A DNA stretch of 64,000 nucleotides from CAZDCD01 sp964503885 (GTDB lineage: Bacteria; Bacteroidota; Bacteroidia; Bacteroidales; UBA10428). The stretch lies in assembly GCA_964503885.1 (NCBI GenBank), contig CAZDCD010000008.1:110248-174247 (forward strand), in the 5' to 3' direction. Numbering within the stretch: the first letter of the stretch is position 1; each line of letters opens with the position of its first letter. Of this stretch, positions 26,271 through 35,221 are shown in pieces. Below the pieces are notes generated by a model. The model was not told the origin of the DNA and did no database searches. It saw nothing but the letters and a program-made list of their open reading frames with translations. Both the position numbers and the translations under genes were made by a program.

Positions 26271-27323
26271 TCAAATGTCATTTAACTCGTTTTTCTTTAA
26301 CTTCTGAATTTCTTTTTCGAGCACGTTAAAGCGTTTGTAAATCGACGGCAGTTGCTTTGCAACAGCTATTTCCCGCTTCTTTTCACCCGCATAGTATGCA
26401 GGTGATCCCAACACAATGTCTCCTTCCTTTTCAATATTGTTTGTGACACCTGACTGGGCTCCGACGATCACCTTATCTGCAATTCTCAGGTGTCCTACTA
26501 TACCGGCCTGGGCTGCAATAATGCAGTTTTTCCCGATTTTTGTCGATCCTGCAATTCCTGCCTGGGCTATGATCACCGTATTTTCACCTATTTCAACGTT
26601 GTGTGCAACCTGGATCAGGTTATCGAGCTTGACTCCCCTGCCGATAACTGTTGACCCGATTGTAGCCCGGTCTATTGCTACGTTCGCGCCGATTTCCACA
26701 TCATCCTTGATGATCACATTCCCGATCTGGGGTATTTTTTTATAATTGCTGCTTTCCTGAGGGGCAAAACCGAAACCGTCGCTGCCGATTACCGTACCGG
26801 CATGGATTATACAAGATGAACCTACAATACAATCGTGGTAGATCTTCACTCCCGGATAAAGTATGGTGTTGTCACCCAGAGATACATTGTCACCCAGATA
26901 AACCTGAGGATATATCCTGACATTATTTCCTATCTTAACATTTTCTCCCAAGTATGCGAAGGCACCGATATAAATGTTTTCGCCAAGGCGGCATGAACTG
27001 CTTACAAACGAAGGGTTGTCGATTCCTGCCTTTTGCGGAACAGCCTGGTTGTATAAATCAAGCAAACTGGCGAATGCCTGGTATGCATCATCAACCCTGA
27101 TGAGTGTCGGAGAAACTTTTTTTTCAAGCTCCATATCTTTGTTAATCAGCACAATGCTAGCTTCAGTTGTATAGATATATTTGCTGTATTTTGGATTGGC
27201 CAGGAAAGACAGCGTTCCTTTCTTACCTTCTTCAATTCGCGATATATCATATACCTTAACTTCAGGGTCGCCTTCAACCTCACCTTTCAGATAACTGGCT
27301 ATGGCTTTTGCTGTAAATTCCAT
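26271..27323 (-). CDS. lpxD: UDP-3-O-acylglucosamine N-acyltransferase LpxD
   Basis: LpxD adds the N-linked hydroxyacyl chain in lipid A synthesis. The 350-residue protein has the N-terminal uridine-binding domain (FTAKAIASYLKGEVEGDPEV...GTLSFLANPKYSKYIY). A long left-handed beta helix of hexapeptide repeats follows (VRIYPQVYLGDNVSLGDN), including the catalytic histidine segment LIQVAHNVEIGENTVI, and then a C-terminal helix. It is the first of three lipid A genes on the minus strand (lpxD, lpxC-fabZ, lpxA). Confidence 0.96.
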   Translation of the reverse strand: MEFTAKAIASYLKGEVEGDPEVKVYDISRIEEGKKGTLSFLANPKYSKYIYTTEASIVLINKDMELEKKVSPTLIRVDDAYQAFASLLDLYNQAVPQKAGIDNPSFVSSSCRLGENIYIGAFAYLGENVKIGNNVRIYPQVYLGDNVSLGDNTILYPGVKIYHDCIVGSSCIIHAGTVIGSDGFGFAPQESSNYKKIPQIGNVIIKDDVEIGANVAIDRATIGSTVIGRGVKLDNLIQVAHNVEIGENTVIIAQAGIAGSTKIGKNCIIAAQAGIVGHLRIADKVIVGAQSGVTNNIEKEGDIVLGSPAYYAGEKKREIAVAKQLPSIYKRFNVLEKEIQKLKKNELNDI

Positions 27324-27396
27324 ACGAATAGTATTAGTGTTCTTGACTGGGATTAAATCAGTTTTTCGTTGAATCCGGCATGTAAAAATTTGGGCA

Positions 27397-27404
27397 CAAA
27401 ACTA
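27397..27404 (-). promoter_or_regulatory. Candidate -7 element for the lpx genes
   Basis: On the minus strand TAGTTTTG (27397-27404) matches TAnnTTTG, 74 bases before the lpxD ATG. No -33 match is seen at the usual distance. Confidence 0.35.
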
Positions 27405-27419
27405 ATCAAAAAAAATTGG

Positions 27420-28661
27420 TTAGTACATTATGTTACAATTTTTAGGGTAGCACAGGAAATATTTCTTCTCTGATTTAAACAATACATCCACATTAAAAAT
27501 ATCCGAAGCTCTGGAAATATCTTCAAGTTCACCGGTATTGTGAAGAATTTTTATGGTGTCGTTCTCTTCGCTATATGCATAATTCAATATAGTGTCTGTA
27601 AACACAAGATAATCAATATCTTTCTCTGGCCAATTCAACTCTTTTCTTACCTGCTCCCGGATCTGCTTTAAGGATTTCTCATAAAAAGGACCTTTCTGTA
27701 TTTTTATTTTGGGTAAAACCCTGTTGATAAGATTCCCGGCGAGCATTGACAGGATCCGGTCGTGATGGAGTGACCAGCTTTTTGCCGATACCATGATATC
27801 ATCGTCGTCCAATGAAATAAACTGTCCAATGATCTCAGATGTATTGGTTATCAGGTCATTTTTAGATACCGAATTTTCGAGGAAGTACTGCAATGCATGT
27901 GTTGAAAAAAGTTTTTCACCTTCCAGAACAAGTTTTTTGGCACGCTGCAACAATTTTACCATAAGTATTTCCGCCGCAATGACCGTTTTATGAAAATATA
28001 CCTGCCAGTACATCAGTCTGCGGGCAATAAGGAATTTCTCAATGGAGTAGATTCCCTTTGCCTCAACAACAAGCTGATCATCAACAACATTAAGCATTTT
28101 TATAATGCGATCGGATCCGATTATACCTTCGGTTACTCCTGTATAAAAGCTGTCACGGCGCAGATAGTCCATACGGTCCATATCGAGCTGGCTTGATACA
28201 AGCTGGTGAAGAAAATTCTTTTTATACTTGTTGTTGAATATCTTGATCGCCAGGGTAAGTTTACCGTCATACTCTTTATTCAGCATGTGCATAATGATAT
28301 CCGACAAGTCTTCATGGCTGAGCTTTTCAATGATGCTTTCTTCAAGTGCATGGGAAAAGGGTCCGTGCCCGATATCGTGCAGAAGGATAGCAATCAGCGC
28401 TGCCTCTGATTCTTCTTCGGTAATTTCCATTCCCTTTAGCCTTATATCTTGTATTGCAAGGTCCATCAGATGAGCTGCGCCTATAGCATGCTGAAAACGG
28501 GTATGCATGGCGCCCGGATATACATAATGGGTTAATCCCAACTGCTTGATCCTGCGAAGCCTTTGAAAAACCGGGTGTGCAATAAGATCGTACACCAGCT
28601 CTGACGGGATTTTGATAAATCCATATACAGGATCATTTATGATTTTCAGTTTACTTTTCAC
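27420..28661 (-). CDS. HD-domain phosphohydrolase (dNTPase-like)
   Basis: No ATG is available. A GTG at 28661 gives the start MKSKLKIINDPVYGFIKIP that fits the family; a TTG at 28703 would add 14 residues. The HD motif is at about residues 95-96 (LLHDIGHGPFSHALE), with earlier metal ligands in MHTRFQHAIGAAHL and the later LDMDRMDYLRRDSFYTG. This pattern is that of the SAMHD1/dGTPase-like branch that hydrolyses nucleotides. The exact substrate is unknown. About 413 residues. It lies upstream of lpxD on the same strand. Confidence 0.85.
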   Translation of the reverse strand: MKSKLKIINDPVYGFIKIPSELVYDLIAHPVFQRLRRIKQLGLTHYVYPGAMHTRFQHAIGAAHLMDLAIQDIRLKGMEITEEESEAALIAILLHDIGHGPFSHALEESIIEKLSHEDLSDIIMHMLNKEYDGKLTLAIKIFNNKYKKNFLHQLVSSQLDMDRMDYLRRDSFYTGVTEGIIGSDRIIKMLNVVDDQLVVEAKGIYSIEKFLIARRLMYWQVYFHKTVIAAEILMVKLLQRAKKLVLEGEKLFSTHALQYFLENSVSKNDLITNTSEIIGQFISLDDDDIMVSAKSWSLHHDRILSMLAGNLINRVLPKIKIQKGPFYEKSLKQIREQVRKELNWPEKDIDYLVFTDTILNYAYSEENDTIKILHNTGELEDISRASDIFNVDVLFKSEKKYFLCYPKNCNIMY

Positions 28662-28776
28662 CGGGCTCAATATGCTGAATGTAGAATTATCGATCGGTTT
28701 CAAGGTGCAAAGTAAAGTACAAAAAAGGGAATTTACTAACAGGATGTTAAATTAGCGTATTTTAACCAAAACTTAT

Positions 28777-28807
28777 TTTGTGTTTTAAAGGATTATTTAT
28801 AGCTTTG
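28777..28807 (+). promoter_or_regulatory. Consensus promoter of rimP-nusA-infB
   Basis: TTTG (28777-28780) is followed after exactly 19 bases by TAGCTTTG (28800-28807). This is a full match to the Bacteroidota -33/-7 consensus. Transcription would begin near 28812, giving a leader of about 60 bases before rimP. Confidence 0.75.
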
Positions 28808-28830
28808 CATTCAAGTATGAACTAAACGTT

Positions 28831-28855
28831 ATAGGGGACAAAAGTCCCCTATTTT
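28831..28855 (+). promoter_or_regulatory. Leader hairpin before rimP, attenuator-like
   Basis: A perfect 9-base stem (ATAGGGGAC at 28831-28839 with GTCCCCTAT at 28844-28852, loop AAAA) ends in TATTTTG. It lies about 20 bases after the predicted transcription start and 20 bases before the rimP ATG. It could work as a leader terminator or a protein-binding site controlling the operon. Confidence 0.65.
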
Positions 28856-28871
28856 GTTACTTGTATGTTCC

Positions 28872-29336
28872 ATGATCACCATTGAAAGATTAAAAAATAT
28901 TGTAGACGGTGAACTTAAAAAGAAGGATTTACACTGTATTGACCTGTCGGTAAGCAGAGGAAACAAAATAATGCTATATATCGACAGTTCAAAAGGCGTA
29001 ACGATTGATGAATGTGCTGAAATAAGCCGGTTTTTAGAAGATGAACTCAACAGGGATGAGGAGGACTTCGAACTTGAAGTTTCCTCACCCGGGCTTGACA
29101 AACCGTTGAAGCTGCCCTTTCAGTACATGAAGAATATAGGCAGAAATATCGATGTTGTGATTACGGACGGGCAAAAGATCAGGGGTAAACTTATTGAAGC
29201 CGGCGAAAATAAAATAGTTCTGGAGGTAGTAAGGAAAGTACACCTGCCAGGTAAAAAGAAAAAAACAGAGACAAAAAAGGAAGTTTCACTTGATTATACA
29301 TCGATTAAATCGACCAAAGTGATTATAATTTTTTAA
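28872..29336 (+). CDS. rimP: Ribosome maturation factor RimP
   Basis: RimP helps assemble the 30S subunit. The ATG at 28872 (154 residues) is chosen over an upstream TTG at 28854. The N-terminal domain has SVSRGNKIMLYIDSSKGVTIDECAEISRFLEDEL and the family signature ELEVSSPGLDKPLK near residue 74. The C-terminal SH3-like domain follows (IRGKLIEAGENKIVLEV). It is the first gene of the conserved rimP-nusA-infB operon and starts just behind a hairpin. nusA begins 11 bases after its stop. Confidence 0.95.
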   Translation: MITIERLKNIVDGELKKKDLHCIDLSVSRGNKIMLYIDSSKGVTIDECAEISRFLEDELNRDEEDFELEVSSPGLDKPLKLPFQYMKNIGRNIDVVITDGQKIRGKLIEAGENKIVLEVVRKVHLPGKKKKTETKKEVSLDYTSIKSTKVIIIF

Positions 29337-29347
29337 ACAAGTTAAGA

Positions 29348-30586
29348 ATGGAAAACATTAATCTTATCGAAACATTTTCGGAATTCAAGGAATTAAAGAG
29401 CATTGACAGGACCACAATGATGAGTGTTATTGAGGATGTATTCAGAAATCTGCTCATCAAAATGTTTGGTACCGATGAAAATTTTGATATCATTATAAAT
29501 ATTGACAAGGGAGATTTTGAGATCTGGAGGAATAGGGAAGTGGTAGAAGATGGCAACGTTGAGGATCCGAATCTGCAGATTTCACTAACCGAAGCAAAAA
29601 CCATAGATGAAGATTATGAGGTTGGAGAAGATGTTACTGATGAAGTTAAGCTGATCGATTTTGGCAGAAGGGCCATACTGGCACTCCGTCAAAATCTTAC
29701 CGCACGTATCCTCGACCTTGAAAAAAACAATGTATACCTGAAATACCGTGACAAGATCGGGGATATCGTTACAGGTGAAGTATACCAGGTATGGAAAAGA
29801 GAAATTTTGGTGCTTGATGAGGAAGGCAATGAGCTGATCATGCCCAAAACAGACCAGATACCATCGGACTATTTCAGAAAAGGCGATACCATAAGGGCTG
29901 TGGTCATCAAAGTGGAAATGAAGAACAATACACCGCTGATCATCCTTTCCCGTACTTCGCCGGTCTTCCTCGAACGACTTTTTGAACTGGAAGTGCCCGA
30001 AATCTTTGACGGCCTGATAACAATTAAAAGAATTGTGCGGGTACCGGGTGAACGGGCAAAAGTTGCCGTTGAATCGTATGACGAGCGCATCGACCCGGTA
30101 GGAGCATGTGTGGGAATGAAGGGATCACGTATCCATGGTATAGTCAGGGAATTGAAGAACGAAAATATTGACGTCATAAATTATACCACAAACCTGCAGT
30201 TATACATCACACGTGCATTGAGCCCGGCTAAAATTTCTTCAATCACCCTCGACCAGGAAAATATGAGGGCCGAAGTATACCTTAAACCGAATGAAGTATC
30301 TCTGGCTATTGGTAAAGGTGGATTGAACATAAAACTGGCAAGTCAGTTAACAGGATATGAAATAGATGTATTCCGTGAAACCGATACGGTAGATGAAGAA
30401 GATGTAAGCCTTGAAGAATTTGTTGATGAGATCGACGGATGGATCATCGATGAACTGAAGGCAATAGGTTGCGATACTGCCAAAAGTGTTCTTGCATTAT
30501 CGGTTGATGATCTGGTGAAACGAACTGATCTTGAAGAAGAAACTATTAAAGAAGTAATTAAAATTTTGCAATCTGAATTTGAATAA
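29348..30586 (+). CDS. nusA: Transcription termination/antitermination factor NusA
   Basis: NusA binds RNA polymerase and modulates pausing and termination. The 412-residue protein has the N-terminal polymerase-binding domain (about 1-130), an S1 domain (DIVTGEVYQVWKREILVLDEEGNELIMPKTDQIP, about 140-205) and two KH domains. The first KH contains VGACVGMKGSRIHGIVRELKNENIDVI and the second VSLAIGKGGLNIKLASQLTGYEIDV. A C-terminal helical tail (residues 350-412) follows. It sits between rimP and infB, as in most bacteria. Confidence 0.97.
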   Translation: MENINLIETFSEFKELKSIDRTTMMSVIEDVFRNLLIKMFGTDENFDIIINIDKGDFEIWRNREVVEDGNVEDPNLQISLTEAKTIDEDYEVGEDVTDEVKLIDFGRRAILALRQNLTARILDLEKNNVYLKYRDKIGDIVTGEVYQVWKREILVLDEEGNELIMPKTDQIPSDYFRKGDTIRAVVIKVEMKNNTPLIILSRTSPVFLERLFELEVPEIFDGLITIKRIVRVPGERAKVAVESYDERIDPVGACVGMKGSRIHGIVRELKNENIDVINYTTNLQLYITRALSPAKISSITLDQENMRAEVYLKPNEVSLAIGKGGLNIKLASQLTGYEIDVFRETDTVDEEDVSLEEFVDEIDGWIIDELKAIGCDTAKSVLALSVDDLVKRTDLEEETIKEVIKILQSEFE

Positions 30587-30648
30587 TATAAGCTAATAAT
30601 CATATATTAGCCATTTTACAAGGCAAAGAAATAACTTTAACGTTAGAT

Positions 30649-33582
30649 ATGTCAGATATTAAAGCTACAAGACTAAGTAAAATTGCGAGGGAATTGAATG
30701 TAGGAATTTCAACCATTGTAGATTTTCTGCATAAAAAGGGATTTAAGATTGACTCCAATCCTAACACTAAGGTTACACCCGATCAATACGATATACTGTT
30801 GCAGGAATTCAGCAATGATCTGAGCGTTAAAAAGGAATCTGAAAGGCTAAATCTCAGGCATTTACGTGAAAAACTAGAGACGGTTACCATCAATGATATT
30901 TCGGAAGAAGCTGAAAGCGACAACCAGGAGTATGATGAGTTATTGATTAAAGATGCTAATGTAAAATCCACTCCGTTTGAAACAGATACTGAAAAGAAAA
31001 TTGAAAAGGGAGATAACATCAGGCTAAATATTCTGGGTAAAATTGAGATTGAAAAACAGGAAAAAAAGGAAGCCGAAGAAAAAGAGCATAAGACAGCAGA
31101 AGAAAAAGCCAAAGCCGAAGTAAAACCCGGCAAGAAAACCCCGGTTGCCAAAGATGAAGACGAGGTTACAGATGTAAAAGACCTTGAGGATATTGAAGAG
31201 GAAATTATAGAGGAAGAGGAGGTTATAAGGCCCGATATTAAAGAAGTGGATGTTAAAGTCGTAGGAAGGATTGACCTGGATTCAATGAATCAGCGTACAA
31301 GACCTCCGAGAAAATCGCGTGAAGAAAAAGAAAAAGAAAGACAGGCCAGAATTGCAGGCAGGCACAGGGAATCTGGTGAGGCCAGAACAAGGCATGGTGA
31401 AGGAACTAATGAAGCATTTGATTCCGAACCGGATGAAGGGGAGATCATTCCCACCAAATTCCGAAAACTTTCCGGTCCTGTTGTAGTCGGAAAAATGGAC
31501 CTGCCATTTTCCGAAGACGATGCCGAATCGCTCAGGGGCGATAAGAAGAAACGTAAGAGAATCAAGATAGATAAGGAGAGGGTTAAATTCGAAGAGCCAA
31601 AAGAAGTACGCAAGACTGATGAATCGAAAACCAAAGCGACCGGTAAAAAGAAAAAGCACAGAAAGGGACTTAAATTTGAGATCAGTGAAGATGAAGTCGA
31701 TAAACAGATCAAAGATACTATGTCGCGTCTTGCTCCCAAAGGAAAATCCAAAGGTTCAAAATACAGACGGGAAAAACGTGATCTTATAAGTCAGAAACTG
31801 CAGGCGGAAGAGCAGAAAAAAATCGATGAAAAAAACATCCTTAAGGTAACCGAATTTGTATCAGTGAATGAACTGGCTAATATGATGAATGTTCCTGTGA
31901 ATGAGATAATTGCAACATGCATGAACATTGGTCTTTTCGTTTCGATCAATCAGCGGCTTGATGCCGAAACCATGGCATTTGTGGCTGATGAGTTCAACTA
32001 TAAAGTAGAATTTGTAAGTGCCGATCTGCAGGATACTATACCCGAAGAAGAAGACGAGGAAGAAAATCTTACACCCAGGCCTCCCATTGTCACTGTAATG
32101 GGACATGTCGATCACGGTAAGACAAAATTGCTCGATTATATCCGTAAAACGAATGTGATAGCCGGCGAAGCCGGTGGAATTACCCAGCATATAGGTGCTT
32201 ATGGCGTTGAACTGGCCGGGGGTAAACAAATAACCTTCCTCGATACTCCGGGGCATGAGGCTTTTACGGCAATGAGGGCCAGGGGTGCCCAGATTACCGA
32301 TGTGGCCATTATTGTTGTTGCGGCCGATGACGGCGTGATGCCACAAACGGTTGAAGCTATCAATCACGCACAGGCCGCAGGTGTACCTATGGTTTTTGCG
32401 ATCAATAAAATCGATAAGCGCGAAGCAAATCCTGAAAAGATCAAGGAGTCTTTGGCAAATATGAATATACTGGTTGAAGACTGGGGCGGGAAGTACCAGT
32501 CTCAGGAAATTTCAGCAAAAAGCGGTATAAATATTGATGAACTGCTTGAAAAAGTACTTCTCGAAGCCGAGTTGCTGGATCTGAAAGCCAATTCCGGTAA
32601 AAATGCTGTCGGTACTGTGATTGAATCCTCCCTGGATAAAGGCAGGGGTTATGTGGCTACGCTGCTTGTTCAGGCAGGCACATTGCATATCAGCGATATT
32701 GTGCTTGCGGGTACGCACACTGGCAGGGTGAAAGCGATGTTCAATGAACGCGGCAAAAAAATAGATGAAGCGGGACCTTCGGCACCGGTGATGCTCCTCG
32801 GGCTGGACGGAGCGCCTCAGGCAGGAGATAAGTTTAATGTGATGGACAATGAGCGCGAAGCCAAAGAAATTGCTGTAAAACGCAATCAGTTGCAGCGTGA
32901 ACAGGGACTGAGGTCACAAAAACACATCACACTCGATGAAATTGGCAGACGTATTGCCATTGGTAACTTCCAGGAACTTGATATCATTGTGAAAGGAGAT
33001 GTCGATGGATCTGTGGAAGCGTTATCGGATTCCCTGATCAAACTTTCTACTCCTGAAATTCAGGTAAATATAATTCATAAGGCGGTAGGCCAGATTTCTG
33101 AAGGCGATGTTTTGCTGGCTGCAGCTTCGAATGCCATTATAGTAGGATTTCAGGTCCGTCCTTCAATGCAGGCGCGCAGGCTTGCTGAAAAAGAAGAGAT
33201 CGAGATACGTCTTTATTCAGTGATATATGATGCCATAGAAGAAGTAAGGGCCGCCATGGAGGGAATGCTTTCACCTGAAATCAGGGAAGAAATTGTGTCC
33301 ACACTTGAAGTGATCGAAACGTTTAAAATTACTAAGGTTGGTACCATAGCCGGATGTATGGTGAAGGAAGGGAAAATAAAACGCGATACCAAAATCAGGA
33401 TTATCCGAGAGGGAATTGTGGTATATACCGGCGAACTGGGATCTTTAAAACGATTCAAGGACGAAGTAAAGGAAGTTGTAAGCGGACTGGAATGTGGGCT
33501 GAACATAGCCAATTTTAACGACCTGAAAGTAGGGGACATCATTGAGGGTTATGAAATACGTGAAATCAAGAAAAAACTGTAG
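30649..33582 (+). CDS. infB: Translation initiation factor IF-2
   Basis: IF-2 is the GTPase that delivers initiator tRNA to the 30S subunit. The 977-residue protein has an N-terminal IF2-N motif (LSKIARELNVGISTIVDFLHKKGFKID). A long Lys/Glu-rich low-complexity linker runs from about 60 to 395, and a second IF2-N-like domain from about 400 to 450 (VNELANMMNVPVNEIIATCMNIG). The G domain has GHVDHGKTKLLDY, DTPGHEAFTAMRARG and NKID, and the C-terminal beta barrels and C2 domain are complete. It starts 62 bases after nusA in the same operon. Confidence 0.97.
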   Translation: MSDIKATRLSKIARELNVGISTIVDFLHKKGFKIDSNPNTKVTPDQYDILLQEFSNDLSVKKESERLNLRHLREKLETVTINDISEEAESDNQEYDELLIKDANVKSTPFETDTEKKIEKGDNIRLNILGKIEIEKQEKKEAEEKEHKTAEEKAKAEVKPGKKTPVAKDEDEVTDVKDLEDIEEEIIEEEEVIRPDIKEVDVKVVGRIDLDSMNQRTRPPRKSREEKEKERQARIAGRHRESGEARTRHGEGTNEAFDSEPDEGEIIPTKFRKLSGPVVVGKMDLPFSEDDAESLRGDKKKRKRIKIDKERVKFEEPKEVRKTDESKTKATGKKKKHRKGLKFEISEDEVDKQIKDTMSRLAPKGKSKGSKYRREKRDLISQKLQAEEQKKIDEKNILKVTEFVSVNELANMMNVPVNEIIATCMNIGLFVSINQRLDAETMAFVADEFNYKVEFVSADLQDTIPEEEDEEENLTPRPPIVTVMGHVDHGKTKLLDYIRKTNVIAGEAGGITQHIGAYGVELAGGKQITFLDTPGHEAFTAMRARGAQITDVAIIVVAADDGVMPQTVEAINHAQAAGVPMVFAINKIDKREANPEKIKESLANMNILVEDWGGKYQSQEISAKSGINIDELLEKVLLEAELLDLKANSGKNAVGTVIESSLDKGRGYVATLLVQAGTLHISDIVLAGTHTGRVKAMFNERGKKIDEAGPSAPVMLLGLDGAPQAGDKFNVMDNEREAKEIAVKRNQLQREQGLRSQKHITLDEIGRRIAIGNFQELDIIVKGDVDGSVEALSDSLIKLSTPEIQVNIIHKAVGQISEGDVLLAAASNAIIVGFQVRPSMQARRLAEKEEIEIRLYSVIYDAIEEVRAAMEGMLSPEIREEIVSTLEVIETFKITKVGTIAGCMVKEGKIKRDTKIRIIREGIVVYTGELGSLKRFKDEVKEVVSGLECGLNIANFNDLKVGDIIEGYEIREIKKKL

Positions 33583-33743
33583 CCTTCCTCCTCACCACTC
33601 CGGCGCAAACTGATAAAGCAACATTCAGGTGCAGTTCATTTTCTTTCAGGTAATGGTGAAACCTTTTAGTGACCTGCTTGTTTCTGTCAGCTTTGTTAAA
33701 AATACTGCATCTCCTGTTCCGGCTTTAAAATTCAGGTACCGTT

Positions 33744-34670
33744 ATGCATTCCTCAATATCGAAATCTGAGCAGATAAGAACAGAGGCTATACGCCTTGGC
33801 TTTAATGACTGTGGTTTTTCAAAAGCAGGCAGACTTGAAGAAGATGCAGGTCATCTGAAAACCTGGCTTGACCGAGGACTTCACGGGACCATGAGCTATA
33901 TGGAAACCCATTTCGATAAACGGGTGGATCCACGCAATCTGCTGCAGGGTGCTAAATCGGTAATATCCGTTATTTTAAGTTATCATTCCACACAGACACA
34001 ATATGATAAAACTGCCCCGGTACTGTCGAAATATGCATATAATAAAGATTACCACAAGGTACTTAAGAAACGACTCAGGCTCCTGTTAAAATTCATAAAA
34101 TCTGAAATTTCCGAATGCAATGCCCGTATTTTTGTCGATTCTGCACCTGTTCTCGAAAGGGCATGGGCTGCCAGGGCAGGATTAGGGTGGATCGGGAAGA
34201 ATTCTAACCTGATTTCACCAAAATTCGGTTCGTTTGTGTTCATCGGTTCCCTCATTACAGATCTTGAACTTGAATACAGTACGGCAATTAAAGACATGTG
34301 CGGAGGATGCACCAAATGCCTGACATCATGCCCCACTGGCGCCATAATCCGTCCTAAGATCATCGATGCTGCAAAATGCATTTCATATTTTACCATAGAA
34401 TATAAGGGGGAACTGCCCCAGCTTCTGAATGAAAAATTTCAGAACCGGGTATTCGGCTGTGACATATGCCAGGATGTATGCCCATGGAACAGGAATGCTC
34501 CGGTGCATGATGTGGATGAATTCAAACCGGCAGATGGCCTGATGACAATGACAAAAGAACAGTGGAAAAACCTTAATGAAGAGGAATACGTCAGGATCTT
34601 TTCCGGATCGGCGGTAAAAAGGGCAGGATTCAACGGACTGAAAAGAAATATCGATTTTATCTTTTTCTGA
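33744..34670 (+). CDS. queG: Epoxyqueuosine reductase
   Basis: QueG makes the last step of queuosine synthesis on tRNA, reducing epoxyqueuosine with cobalamin. The 308-residue protein has the N-terminal cobalamin-binding part (IRLGFNDCGFSKAGRL and SYHSTQTQYDKTAPVLSKYA) and FVDSAPVLERAWAARAGLGWIGKNSNLI, with its active-site aspartate. Two [4Fe-4S] clusters follow: CGGCTKCLTSCPTGAI and CDICQDVCPWN. The C-terminal HEAT-like tail of some homologues is absent. This short form is common. It stands alone on its strand after infB with a 161-base gap. Confidence 0.95.
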   Translation: MHSSISKSEQIRTEAIRLGFNDCGFSKAGRLEEDAGHLKTWLDRGLHGTMSYMETHFDKRVDPRNLLQGAKSVISVILSYHSTQTQYDKTAPVLSKYAYNKDYHKVLKKRLRLLLKFIKSEISECNARIFVDSAPVLERAWAARAGLGWIGKNSNLISPKFGSFVFIGSLITDLELEYSTAIKDMCGGCTKCLTSCPTGAIIRPKIIDAAKCISYFTIEYKGELPQLLNEKFQNRVFGCDICQDVCPWNRNAPVHDVDEFKPADGLMTMTKEQWKNLNEEEYVRIFSGSAVKRAGFNGLKRNIDFIFF

Positions 34671-34699
34671 AAGCCGGCTGTGTATAATTCCGAAATCGG

Positions 34700-35104
34700 T
34701 CAGGCTCTGTAAAGCGTTACCACAATATTTCTCACCTGCCGTGGACCATCGAATTCACAGAGAAAAATATTCTGCCATGTGGATAATCCCAGCTGACCGT
34801 CAACAACGGGTATCGTTTCACCCGGACCTACAAGTCCTGCTTTTAAATGCGCATCGCCGTTATTGTCCTGGTGGTCATGCTGCCAAATCCCATGAGGAAT
34901 AAGCTTGTTCAGCAGGGTTATCACATCATTTTGTACCGAGTCATCCCAGTTTTCCTGGATCATTATTGCCGCTGTGGCTCCCTGAACATACACATGTACA
35001 AAACCGGTGAGGATTTTGGTCTCTTTCACGATATCCCTTATATGGCGGGTGATATCATACAGTCCGTTATGTTTATCGGTAGGTATTTGTATAAATCTTT
35101 GCAT
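34700..35104 (-). CDS. YjbQ/UPF0047 family protein
   Basis: The 134-residue protein matches the YjbQ fold: DITRHIRDIVKETKILTGFVHVYVQGATAAIMIQEN near the N-terminus, then IWQHDHQDNNGDAHLKAGLVGPGETIPVVDGQLGLSTWQNIFLCEFDGPR with the conserved histidines and the final RNIVVTLYR. Some members have weak thiamine-phosphate synthase activity in vitro; the native role is unsettled. Length is normal and the start is an ATG at 35104. It is divergent from the next gene and overlaps its predicted promoter. Confidence 0.9.
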   Translation of the reverse strand: MQRFIQIPTDKHNGLYDITRHIRDIVKETKILTGFVHVYVQGATAAIMIQENWDDSVQNDVITLLNKLIPHGIWQHDHQDNNGDAHLKAGLVGPGETIPVVDGQLGLSTWQNIFLCEFDGPRQVRNIVVTLYRA

Positions 35105-35117
35105 TTTTGTACTTTTG
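35086..35117 (+). promoter_or_regulatory. Promoter for the alpha/beta hydrolase gene
   Basis: TTTG (35086-35089) and TACTTTTG (35110-35117) are separated by 20 bases, matching the Bacteroidota consensus. The leader before the ATG at 35222 would be about 100 bases. The -33 part lies inside the start of the divergent YjbQ gene. Confidence 0.5.
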
Positions 35118-35221
35118 TACGTTTTAAAAAGCTGATTTATAAAAATTTAAAAAAACAGTGATCATGTTTTTTTTACGAATTTAAGGTTCAATGTTGAATA
35201 AACCACTTATTTTATAGAAAA

